This document shows positions 19,007 to 26,368 of a DNA stretch of 64,000 bases, one piece after another. The translations under genes and the position numbers were made by a program. How positions within the stretch are numbered: position 1 is the first letter of the stretch; the number at the start of each line of letters is the position of its first letter. The stretch spans positions 62,001-126,000 of the forward strand of contig NZ_BMUF01000004.1 in assembly GCF_014650055.1 (NCBI RefSeq), in the 5' to 3' direction. The notes beneath the pieces were generated by a model. It did not search any database. It saw nothing but the letters and a program-made list of their open reading frames with translations, and was not told the DNA's origin. Source of the DNA: Streptomyces malachitofuscus. Lineage in GTDB: Bacteria > Actinomycetota > Actinomycetes > Streptomycetales > Streptomycetaceae.

Positions 19007-20568
19007 CGGGCCCGCGCCGTCCGGCCGCCGTGCGGCCAGGCCGGGACCGCCGTGCCCGGCTGCTCGCGCCCCCGCCCGGAGCACACCGTACCGAGGGCGT
19101 CCGCCCCACGACCGCCGTCGTCGGCGGCGGTGTCGCGGGGCTCGCGGCGGCGACCGCGCTGGCCGAGCGCGGCGTCGCGGTGACCCTCTACGAGCGCGAG
19201 CCCTTCCTGGGCGGACGGGTCGGCGGCTGGCCCGTCGAACTGGCCGACGGCACCCGCGCGACCATGAGCCGCGGCTTCCACGCCTTCTTCCGCCAGTACT
19301 ACAACCTGCGCGGTCTGCTGCGCCGTGGCGATCCGGGCCTGGACCGGCTCACCGGCCTGCCGGACTACCCGCTGCGCCACAGCAACGGATTGCGGGACGG
19401 CTTCCGTCACGTGCCGCGCACACCGCCGTGGAGCGCGCTCGGCTTCGTCGCCCTGAGCCCGTCCTTTCCCCCGGGCGACCTGTTCCGCATGAACCCCGTC
19501 GCGGCCCTGCCGCTGCTCGACGTACGCGTGCCCGACGTGTACGAACGCCTCGACGGCGTCAGCGCACACGACTTCCTCGACGCCATCCGCTTCCCGGAGA
19601 GCGCCCGGCACCTGGCGTTCGAGGTGTTCTCCCGCAGCTTCTTCGCCGACCCCCGGGAGCTGTCGGCGGCGGAGATGGTCCTGATGTTCCACATCTACTT
19701 CCTGGGCTCCGCCGAGGGGCTGCTGTTCGATGTGCCCGACGCGCCCTTCCCGGCCGCCCTGTGGGACCCCCTGGCCGCCAATCTGCGCCGGCACGGCGCC
19801 GACATCCTCACCGGCACGCCGGTGGACCACATCAGCCCCACCGGGAACGGCGGCTTCGCGGTCACCACCGCCGCGGAGGAGCGGCGCCACGACTCCGTCG
19901 TCCTCGCCCTCGACGCCGCGGGACTGCGGTCCCTGGTCGCCCGCTCCGACCGGCTGGGCGACGGCCCGTGGCGGGAACGCGTCGCCCGCCTGCGCAACGC
20001 CCCGCCGTTCCTGGTCACCCGCCTCTGGCTGGACCGGCCCGTCGCACCCGGCCGCCCGGCGTTCCTCGGCACGAGCGGCTACGAGACCCTGGACAACATC
20101 AGCGTGCTCGACCGCTACGAGGACCAGGCGTCCCGCTGGGCCGCACGCACCGGCGGCTCCGTGGTCGAACTCCACGCGTACGCCCTGGACCCCGAAGCCT
20201 CCCGGGAGACCGAGCAGAAGCGGCTGATCGCCCAGCTGCACCGCGCGTACCCGGAGACGGCGGGCGCCGCGATTGTCGACGTCCGCCATGTGTGGCGCTC
20301 CGACTGCCCCCTGTTCCCCGTCGGCGGGTACGCCGACCGCCCGACGGTGCGCACACCGGACCCCGCGCTGGTGATCGCCGGAGACCTGGTTCGCACCGAC
20401 CTGCCGGTGGCCCTCATGGAACGCGCGGCGACGACCGGATTCCTGGCGGCCAACGCCCTGCTGGAACGCTGGGGCGTACGCGGCCAGCCCCTGTGGACGG
20501 TCCCCGCCCGGGGACGCAGCGCCCTCCTCCGCGGCCTGGCCCACCGGGGGAGCCGGCGGCCCGGCTGA
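19003..20568 (+). CDS. crtU: Beta-carotene desaturase/methyltransferase (aromatic ring-forming)
   Basis: FAD-dependent enzyme of 521 residues that converts beta-ionone rings to aromatic phi-rings by desaturation and methyl shift, giving isorenieratene from beta-carotene. The FAD motif TAVVGGGVAGLAAATALAER lies at about residues 37-56, then YEREPFLGGRVGGW and the signature RGFHAFFRQYYNLRGLL. The end VIAGDLVRTDLPVALMERA is the usual C-terminal FAD contact of CrtU. It starts at ATG 19003 inside the crtT stop. An N-terminal basic extension of about 35 residues precedes the Rossmann fold. This is the last gene of the operon, and a hairpin follows. Confidence 0.94.
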   Translation: MTGPRRPAAVRPGRDRRARLLAPPPGAHRTEGVRPTTAVVGGGVAGLAAATALAERGVAVTLYEREPFLGGRVGGWPVELADGTRATMSRGFHAFFRQYYNLRGLLRRGDPGLDRLTGLPDYPLRHSNGLRDGFRHVPRTPPWSALGFVALSPSFPPGDLFRMNPVAALPLLDVRVPDVYERLDGVSAHDFLDAIRFPESARHLAFEVFSRSFFADPRELSAAEMVLMFHIYFLGSAEGLLFDVPDAPFPAALWDPLAANLRRHGADILTGTPVDHISPTGNGGFAVTTAAEERRHDSVVLALDAAGLRSLVARSDRLGDGPWRERVARLRNAPPFLVTRLWLDRPVAPGRPAFLGTSGYETLDNISVLDRYEDQASRWAARTGGSVVELHAYALDPEASRETEQKRLIAQLHRAYPETAGAAIVDVRHVWRSDCPLFPVGGYADRPTVRTPDPALVIAGDLVRTDLPVALMERAATTGFLAANALLERWGVRGQPLWTVPARGRSALLRGLAHRGSRRPG

Positions 20569-20632
20569 CGGCATGGCCACCGGGACTCCGTCCGACGGCC
20601 GCCCCGCACTCGCACCGCGCTGGCGGAAAGCA

Positions 20633-20654
20633 GCCCCGCGCCCTGCTGCGGGGC
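20633..20654. terminator. Candidate terminator after crtU
   Basis: GCCCCGC (20633-20639) and GCGGGGC (20648-20654) form a perfect seven-base stem with an eight-base loop, 64 bases after the crtU stop codon. No T-run follows. Confidence 0.5.
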
Positions 20655-20706
20655 CGGCCCGGCTGGGGAGCCGGGCAATCGGCTGACGGCCTCGCCGCCC
20701 GCCCCC

Positions 20707-21176
20707 GCCGTGCCCGCCGACCCGCGCCGGCGTGGGGCGACGGAGGCGCTGGCCCCGGGCGTCGGCGGGTTCGCCGCCGGAACCCGTACCGTCGGCGACG
20801 CTCACACCCCGGCCCCGGGAACGGCCGCGTCGGCCGACCGGTCACGGAGCAGGTTCGCGCCCCGCTCCCGCCGTGCCCGTCGGCCCCGGATCGTCCGGCC
20901 GTGCCCGTCGGTGCGGCGGGTTCACCGTCGGCCCCTACCGCCGACGGCGCTCAGACCTAGGCCCCGGGAACGGCCGCGTCGGCCGACCGGGCGGGGAGAG
21001 GTTCGCGCCCCGTCCTCCGCCGTGCCCGCCGGCGCGCGTCGGCGTGGGGCGACGGAGGTACCGGCCCGGGCGTCGGCGGGTTCGCCGCCGGAACCCGTAC
21101 CGTCGGCGACGCTCACACCCCGGCCCCGGGAACGGCCGCGTCGGCCGCTCGGCCGCGGAGCAGGTTCGCGCCCTCG
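20707..21176. repeat. Three imperfect tandem repeats of about 150-160 bases
   Basis: The gap between the convergent crtU and B12-protein genes is largely three head-to-tail copies of one unit. The shared block GGCCCCGGGAACGGCCGCGT starts at 20811, 20960 and about 21122. Copies one and three (about 20707-20870 and 21017-21176) are nearly identical over long stretches, such as GTCGGCGGGTTCGCCGCCGG; copy two is shorter and more diverged. The third copy runs into the 3' end of the B12-protein gene. The frames inside are not credible genes. Confidence 0.85.
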
Positions 21177-22192
21177 TGAACGAGGTGCAGGCCCCGGGGG
21201 AAGTCGTGCAGTTGCTCCGCGAGGATGTCGAGCCCGGTCACCAGGGAGTGCACCGGGACACCGCGCGCCGCGAGCACCTCGGAGGTCCAGCCCAGGAATT
21301 CGGTGAACACCTCCGCGTCGTCCATGTACAGAGCGGTGGCCAGGAAGTCGAGGATGTGGACCAGGTCCTCCGCGGTCCGCTCCCGCTGCGCGTCGCTGTA
21401 GCCGCGCATCGCCGGAAAGCGGCTTTCGAGGTCCATCAGCATCTGCTTGACGAGGCGGCTGCGGCTCCGGACCACCATCGTGTACTCCTGGTCCGCCAGG
21501 TGCGGCAGGTCGTCGACCGCCTGCCGTACCGCCATGGGGCGCGGCAGACCGGCCTCCAGCACGTCGGCCGCGCCCCGGGCGTCCGGGGCCCACGCGTCGG
21601 CGCCCAGGGCCCGTGCGAACCTGCCGTCCGCGCCGAAGGCGCGGCCCCCCGCCAGCACGGGCACCCCGATCGCCCGGCAGGCGGTGATCGCCGCGTGGGC
21701 GGCCGGGAGGTGGGTGGGAATCGACCCGGAGAGCAGCACGGCGTCGGAGTTGGTGTGGTGCTGATGGGCGACGAGATGAGGCGTCGGCGTCTGGGCGCCC
21801 AGATAGTCCACCAGCCAGCCCCGCAGCCGCAGGACCTCGGCGACGAGCCGTGCCGGGAAGGCGTGCCACTCGCCGTCGACGCAGGCGACCGTCACCCGCC
21901 CGCGGTGCGGGACGGGCCGGCCGGCCGCCGGGCCGTGGACGAGTGCGGCGATCACCCGCTCGTTGATGGACGTGGCCGCGTGCTCCTGGGCGACGGTGAT
22001 CCGGTCGGCGGCCCACTCCGCCCCGATCTTCTCCTGCACCCGGGCGACGACGTCCAGGAGCAGCTCCTCCTCCTGCCACCCCGCGTCGAGTCCGGCGCGC
22101 ACACAGTCGACGGCGTCGTACTCGCCGCCCTCGAGCACCGCTCGCCAGAGCTGGTCGCGCAGATCGGCGGCCGACGGGCGGGATCCGCTCAC
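21113..22192 (-). CDS. Stand-alone B12-binding protein with photoreceptor-type W-x9-EH motif
   Basis: Cobalamin-binding protein of 359 residues. Residues about 1-90 match the helical cap (B12-binding_2) module and about 98-215 the Rossmann B12 module, with GVPVLAGGRAFG near the end. Trp60, nine residues, then Glu70-His71 form the W-x9-EH motif of CarH/LitR/AerR-type photoreceptors, and His110 in GEWH is the likely lower ligand of the cobalt. There is no MerR DNA-binding domain; instead residues about 222-345 form an unrecognised helical domain. The GTG start overlaps the stop of the upstream SpoIIE phosphatase (GTGA), so the two are coupled. It probably senses light or AdoCbl and passes the signal through protein contacts. 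The last residues are encoded in the tandem repeat. Confidence 0.8.
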   Translation of the reverse strand: MSGSRPSAADLRDQLWRAVLEGGEYDAVDCVRAGLDAGWQEEELLLDVVARVQEKIGAEWAADRITVAQEHAATSINERVIAALVHGPAAGRPVPHRGRVTVACVDGEWHAFPARLVAEVLRLRGWLVDYLGAQTPTPHLVAHQHHTNSDAVLLSGSIPTHLPAAHAAITACRAIGVPVLAGGRAFGADGRFARALGADAWAPDARGAADVLEAGLPRPMAVRQAVDDLPHLADQEYTMVVRSRSRLVKQMLMDLESRFPAMRGYSDAQRERTAEDLVHILDFLATALYMDDAEVFTEFLGWTSEVLAARGVPVHSLVTGLDILAEQLHDFPRGLHLVHEGANLLRGRAADAAVPGAGV

Positions 22193-23922
22193 GCCGTCCC
22201 CCGCGATCCGTCCGTGCCGTGGTCCGCCCCCGTCGGCGGGACCGCGCGCGGCGCACCGACGGCGAGGGTGGCCATGTCGTCGTGGCTGCCGGACCCCAGC
22301 CACTGGGCGGCCAGCATCTGCACCCGTTCCACGATCGCCTCTCCCGGCATCCCGCCGCACTCGGTCAGTGCCTGCCGCAGACGGTGCTCGCCGAAGAGCT
22401 CGTCGCCCAGCGGGCCGCCGCGGGCCTCGGTGATGCCGTCGGTGTACAGCAGGCACGTCTCCCCGGGAGCGAGCCAGTCCTCGGCCGTCCGTACCGTGAT
22501 CGAGGGCAGCGCCCCGACGAGGGTGCCGTGCGTGTCCGCCTCCTCGACGCGGCCGTCGGTGCGGACGATCAGCGGTGGCATGTGCCCGGCGCTGGTCAGC
22601 CGCAGCCGGACCCGGCCGTCGTCCTCGCGCCTGACGCAGGCCAGCACCAGAGTGGCGAACCGGGTGTGGCGGGAGGTGAGCAGGGCTCCGTTGAGCAGGG
22701 TCAGGACCTGCTCGTGGTCGGATGCCAGCGGCAGCAGCGCGTGCAGCGTGTTGCGGATCTTCCCGGTGAGGACCGCCGCGTCCAGCCCCTTGCCCGCCAC
22801 GTCGCCCAGGACGACGAACGTCTCCTGCGAGGCGTCGTCCCCGGGGTGGACGTCGTAGAAGTCACCGCCGATCCGCTCGTGGTCACTGGCGGCCCGGTAG
22901 TGCCCCGCGTAGTCCACCCCGTGGAGGCATCCGAGCGTGGGCGGCAGCAGCTCCCGCATGAGCGTCGTGGTGATCGCGCTCTGCTCGCTGTACAGGCGGG
23001 CGGCCGACAGCGCGGCGCCCGCGCGGGCGGCGAACAGCCGGGCGAAGGCCTCCTCGTCCGGGGAGAACGCGCGCTCGGCGCTGGAGCGGAGCAGGATCAG
23101 CGCACCGGCGGACACTCCGTGACCGGGAAGCGGCGTGACGATGACGGAACCGACCGGCCCGGTGAAACCCGCCGGGAGGACCCACCCGGGAAGGACATGC
23201 GGGTCGATCCAGCGCGCGGGGACCGGCGGGAAACCCTGGAGCGCTTCGGCCAGGCCCGGCACCTCGCCGGGATCGAGCGGGAGCGAGCTGTGCACGGCGG
23301 GTTCGCCGCGCAGGGCGTGGGTCACGGCGAAGCGGCGCCCGACGGGGGGCAGGACGAGCAGCGCGGCGTCGGCGAGGTGCTCCGCCGCCAGCTGCGCCGC
23401 GACCTCGGCGCAGCGCGGCACGTTCAACGACGACAGCAGGGTGCTGGAGACCATGGCGCGGGTCTCCGCCTGCTCCCGGGCGCTGGTCAGGGCTGCTTCC
23501 GCCCGGCGGCGGCCGGTGTCGTCGAACAGCCACCATGCCACCCCTCCGTGCGCGACCGGGCTGGGGTGTGCCGCGAAGAACCGGTCACCGATCTCCCCGG
23601 CGGCCGCCTGGCCCTCCGGCGGGACGCCGCCTTCGACGAGCCCGCGGTGCGCGGCCGTCAGCCAGGACGGCACCACGACCCGCAGAGCCCCTCCGTCCTG
23701 CGGGCGCGCCAGCATCAGCCGGGCGGGCGGGTTCGCGTCCACGACCTCGCCGCTCGCGTCGAGCACCAGCGCCGGGCAGGGGGCGTCCTTCCACGTCGGA
23801 GCGGCACGGACGTCCGTGCCGCGGGGTTGGGCGGGTGAGCCGGGGGAAGGAATCACAAGCGCAGGCACGCGTCGTGCGTACCCCACCACCTCTCTGCCGG
23901 GGGAACTGGACTCAGCTGTCAC
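22189..23922 (-). CDS. PAS-GAF-SpoIIE/PP2C phosphatase coupled to B12-binding protein
   Basis: Signalling phosphatase of 577 residues. A PAS-like region (about 40-150, containing ALVLDASGEVVDANPPARLM) is followed by a GAF domain (about 165-320) and a C-terminal PP2C/SpoIIE domain (about 335-560) with the metal motifs GGDFYD and GDVAGKGLDAA, the LLYTDGITEARGG stretch and the final HDDMATL. It should dephosphorylate an anti-anti-sigma factor and free a sigma factor. GTG 23922 is chosen as start, though its ribosome site is only moderate and a later GTG is possible. The stop overlaps the start of the B12-binding gene, making it likely that the two proteins work together. Confidence 0.9.
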   Translation of the reverse strand: MTAESSSPGREVVGYARRVPALVIPSPGSPAQPRGTDVRAAPTWKDAPCPALVLDASGEVVDANPPARLMLARPQDGGALRVVVPSWLTAAHRGLVEGGVPPEGQAAAGEIGDRFFAAHPSPVAHGGVAWWLFDDTGRRRAEAALTSAREQAETRAMVSSTLLSSLNVPRCAEVAAQLAAEHLADAALLVLPPVGRRFAVTHALRGEPAVHSSLPLDPGEVPGLAEALQGFPPVPARWIDPHVLPGWVLPAGFTGPVGSVIVTPLPGHGVSAGALILLRSSAERAFSPDEEAFARLFAARAGAALSAARLYSEQSAITTTLMRELLPPTLGCLHGVDYAGHYRAASDHERIGGDFYDVHPGDDASQETFVVLGDVAGKGLDAAVLTGKIRNTLHALLPLASDHEQVLTLLNGALLTSRHTRFATLVLACVRREDDGRVRLRLTSAGHMPPLIVRTDGRVEEADTHGTLVGALPSITVRTAEDWLAPGETCLLYTDGITEARGGPLGDELFGEHRLRQALTECGGMPGEAIVERVQMLAAQWLGSGSHDDMATLAVGAPRAVPPTGADHGTDGSRGTA

Positions 23923-24031
23923 GGTCCCCCATCTCCACCTGCGAAAGCAACCGACCCGGGCGGCAGCCTGCCCGCCGGTGGGCTGCGTACCCCGGCGAGC
24001 GGGTCCTACGCCCGTCTTCGCACGCCCGTTC

Positions 24032-24712
24032 TCACATCGCCGGCACGGCAGCCCGTACGGCGCGGTGGACGGCACGGGCCAGCCGGGCGCCCCACAGGGA
24101 GCGGGGCCCGGCGAAGGCGTGCGTCTCCTCGCCGGGGCCGGGAGTGCGGGCGGTCACGCACACCGCGTCGGTGGGGGTGCCGGAGCAGTCGAGCCCGGCC
24201 TCCACGAGGGCCTGCACCTTCGCCTCGGTGACGGTGGCCACGGCGTTGACCAGAGCGGCGTCGCTCAGCGGCACCGGCACGGCGACGACGATGTTGATCG
24301 TGCCCGGCGCCTGCGGTCCGCCCGTGTTCGTGCCGGGCGCGGCGGCCCAGCCGCGCACGTCGATACCGGCCGTGACGAAGGCGTCCGTGCCCTCGTCGTG
24401 CGCGTGGGTGTACGCCGAGACGTCCGCCGCCGTCATCAGCCCCACTCCCGGGCCCCGCGCGCCGGCGGCGTCGGCGAGGCCGGCGAGGTGCCGGTCGGGG
24501 TCGGTGCGCCGGTAGCCGTGGGAGACCTGGGCGTTCAGGACCCAGGACCGCTCGCCGATGCCTCCGCCGAGCACCGCGCTGCTGATCATCCTGTGGCCGG
24601 GCCCCGCGGACCAGAGCAGCGCGTGCAGCAGTTCACCGTCCTCGACACGGGTCAGGCGCCGTGGCGGCGGCAGCGGGCGGACGGTGCGGAGCGGCGGGAG
24701 GACGGCGGTCAC
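24032..24712 (-). CDS. cbiZ: Adenosylcobinamide amidohydrolase
   Basis: Cobamide-salvage enzyme of 226 residues that cleaves the aminopropanol side chain from adenosylcobinamide to give adenosylcobyric acid, so that scavenged corrinoids can re-enter AdoCbl synthesis. Family hallmarks are clear: SSAVLGGGIGERSWVLNAQV, GPGVGLMTAADV, PGTINIVVAVPVPLSDAALV and NAVATVTEAKVQALVEAG with the GTPTDAVCV end. GTG 24712 follows an AAGGAG site. It lies upstream of the phosphatase and B12-binding genes on the same strand, a context that hints at supplying or sensing cofactor for the B12 protein. Confidence 0.9.
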   Translation of the reverse strand: MTAVLPPLRTVRPLPPPRRLTRVEDGELLHALLWSAGPGHRMISSAVLGGGIGERSWVLNAQVSHGYRRTDPDRHLAGLADAAGARGPGVGLMTAADVSAYTHAHDEGTDAFVTAGIDVRGWAAAPGTNTGGPQAPGTINIVVAVPVPLSDAALVNAVATVTEAKVQALVEAGLDCSGTPTDAVCVTARTPGPGEETHAFAGPRSLWGARLARAVHRAVRAAVPAM

Positions 24713-24799
24713 CGGGCGGGGCTCCTTGCAGGCTCGGACCGGCCGATCGTACGGCCGGACGGCCGGCCCGCCCGCACCGGGGCGGATCAGCGCGGCGCT

Positions 24800-24860
24800 C
24801 CCTAGAGGGACGCACCGTCGGCCACAGCCAGGCCGATCCGAACGACAGGCCCTAGGGACG
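24800..24860. repeat. Pair of short CTAG-containing direct repeats
   Basis: CCCTAGAGGGACG at 24800-24812 and CCCTAGGGACG at 24850-24860 flank a 37-base segment next to the end of the ATPase gene, whose TAG stop lies in the second copy. CTAG is rare in this DNA. No function is evident. Confidence 0.4.
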
Positions 24861-25259
24861 GGGACCGCGGAAACAGGCGGTGACGGTCTTGCCGTGCGGA
24901 CAGGGGTGGGTCTCCCAGGCGTCGGCCAGGGCGTCGACGAGGAGCATGCCGCGCCCGCCGACGCGTTCGGTGCTCGGTCCCCGGGGCGCCGGCAGCGCGG
25001 CGGAGGTGTCGTGCACCGAGATGTGCAGACACCGCTGGTCCCAGGTCATGATCAGCTGAGCGGTGCTGTGGGCGTGCCGGTGGGCGTTGGTGACCAGCTC
25101 CGACACGGTCAGCAGCACGGCATCGGCCGTCTCCGGGGCCGTGGTGGTCCAGCCCAGTGCGTCGAGATGCCCGCGCGCCCAGTCCCGGGCCGGCTTCACC
25201 TCGCTGTCCAGCGGCAGTGAGCGAGCCCAGCCCACTGCGCGGACCGACGATCCGGTCAT
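24852..25259 (-). CDS. RsbW-like ATP-binding protein (HATPase_c)
   Basis: Small soluble ATPase-fold protein of 135 residues of the type called ATP-binding regulatory protein in Streptomyces, related to the anti-sigma factor kinase RsbW/SpoIIAB. The N-box is SELVTNAHRHA and the G-box VGGRGMLLVDALAD, with a short final strand. Such proteins bind a sigma factor or phosphorylate a STAS partner serine. It starts with ATG 25259. It lies on the same strand as cbiZ, the SpoIIE phosphatase and the B12-binding protein, so all elements of a partner switch except a STAS protein and a sigma factor are within 4 kb. Confidence 0.85.
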   Translation of the reverse strand: MTGSSVRAVGWARSLPLDSEVKPARDWARGHLDALGWTTTAPETADAVLLTVSELVTNAHRHAHSTAQLIMTWDQRCLHISVHDTSAALPAPRGPSTERVGGRGMLLVDALADAWETHPCPHGKTVTACFRGPRP

Positions 25260-25327
25260 GGTGGTCCTTCCTGGTCACGGTCGCGCGGCCCGGCGAGCCC
25301 CGGGCCGCGCGGGGGTGGGCAGAGGGC

Positions 25328-25480
25328 TCAGCGGTGGCCGCCGCCGCGGAGCCTGCCCAGCAGTCGCTGGGCCTGGGCCCGGCGCCGGGGGTCCGCCGCG
25401 GCCCGCCGCACCTGCTCGGCCGTACGACGTCCCTGAGGGCTCCTGGCGAACTGCTTGATGCGCTCCATCATGGTCGGCAT
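25328..25480 (-). CDS. Small basic protein, 50 residues
   Basis: A 50-residue very basic protein starting at ATG 25480, with a strong ribosome site (AAGGAG) seven bases or so upstream. Nearly all of it should be helical: MMERIKQFARSPQGRR, then repeated Arg/Ala/Gln segments and a Gly-rich C-terminus. Small Arg-rich proteins of this shape are common in Streptomyces genomes as hypotheticals; nucleic-acid binding is possible but unproven. It lies 68 bases upstream of the RsbW-like ATPase on the same strand and could be the first gene of that run. Confidence 0.65.
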   Translation of the reverse strand: MPTMMERIKQFARSPQGRRTAEQVRRAAADPRRRAQAQRLLGRLRGGGHR

Positions 25481-25545
25481 GGGTGCTCCTTTCCGCGGGT
25501 GTCCGCTCTGGTGCCCGCCGTACTCCGCCTACCCTCCGTGGGCGC

Positions 25546-25583
25546 AGTCAGCCCTGCGGCCCGGCCGGACCGCAGGGCTGACT
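25546..25583. other. Perfect 14-base inverted repeat in divergent gap
   Basis: AGTCAGCCCTGCGG (25546-25559) and CCGCAGGGCTGACT (25570-25583) are perfect inverted copies with a ten-base loop. They lie in the 345-base gap 25481-25825 between divergently oriented genes, where a simple terminator would not be expected. I saw no other feature in this gap. It may end a small untranslated RNA, or be a protein-binding site. Confidence 0.7.
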
Positions 25584-25825
25584 CCCGCGGCGGCGCCACG
25601 TCACCGGCAGGCCGCACACTGCCGCCCTCGTGTCCAACGGCGGCGAAGGGGAAACCGCCTCGCCCAACTCCGCTTGCACCCACGACCATTCGGCCCGACG
25701 TCCGGCCAACTGCCGTGCGGAGCGCCCGTCACGATGCGCCGCACCGTCGGTGTCGTCCCGGCCGCCCCCGAACGCGTCGGAGGGACGGCGTGTTTGCCGG
25801 GGGAGTCAGCGGCAAGTCGGTGTCC

Positions 25826-26254
25826 ATGAGTGAACAGAACAAGAATCCGAACCGGAAGACCACGTCCGCCCGGTCCGCCGCGACCAAGGCCCGGGAGACC
25901 ACCGACAAGGCGACCGCCCCCGCCGAGCGGGCGGCCGGCAGCGCGGCCGGCAAGGCGAGTGACGCGGCGTCGACGGCCGCGTCCGGCGCCGAGCGTGCGG
26001 CCCAGGCGGCGAGTGGGGCCGCGCAGACCGCGGCCAAGGGCGTCGAGGCGGGCCGCCGCGCGGTCGTCGCCACCTCGGGCCAGGTCGCCGCCGGGGCCAA
26101 GACCGCCTGGACGGTCATCGCCAACCGCCGGCTGGTCGCCGCCGGTGCCGCCGCCGGCCTGACCGCGCTGACCGCCGCCTCCTACGCGGTGGGCCGTCGC
26201 GCCGAACGCCACACCCACGGCCCCCTCACGCGGATGACCGGCGGACGGATCTGA
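25826..26254 (+). CDS. Ala-rich helical protein with C-terminal membrane segment
   Basis: Protein of 142 residues, strikingly rich in Ala, Lys, Thr and Ser up to about residue 100, in heptad-like repeats (AAGKASDAASTAASGAERAA) that suggest a long amphipathic helix like those in LEA, histone-H1-like or apolipoprotein-type proteins. One hydrophobic helix near the end (LVAAGAAAGLTALTAASYAVG) is followed by a short basic tail, so it is probably tail-anchored. ATG 25826 is preferred; a GTG two codons earlier is also possible. The function is unknown; a role in the stress response or in envelope or DNA organisation is conceivable. Confidence 0.65.
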   Translation: MSEQNKNPNRKTTSARSAATKARETTDKATAPAERAAGSAAGKASDAASTAASGAERAAQAASGAAQTAAKGVEAGRRAVVATSGQVAAGAKTAWTVIANRRLVAAGAAAGLTALTAASYAVGRRAERHTHGPLTRMTGGRI

Positions 26255-26368
26255 CCCCGGGGCGGCCGGGCGCCGCCCTCGGGCGGTGGGCCCACTCGCG
26301 CGCTGCGGTCCCGACGAGGAAAGATGTCTCCGCAAGCGAAGAATCAACCCATGCGGAGGAGTGGGCAC

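Noticed and set aside
13182..20568. Complete isorenieratene cluster including crtE
   Set aside because: No polyprenyl diphosphate synthase gene could be found in the window; only crtI, crtB, crtY, crtT and crtU are supported.
20922..21112. Alternative frame through the tandem repeats as a C-terminal extension of the B12-binding protein
   Set aside because: It is in another frame than the B12 domain, is low-complexity and Arg/Gly-rich, and repeats only because the DNA repeats.
20707..21176. CRISPR array
   Set aside because: Units are about 150 bases and similar along their whole length; there is no short repeat with unique spacers and no cas gene.
25481..25825. tRNA gene or further protein gene in the divergent gap
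   Set aside because: No cloverleaf fits and the open frames lack start sites and codon bias; only the hairpin is supported.
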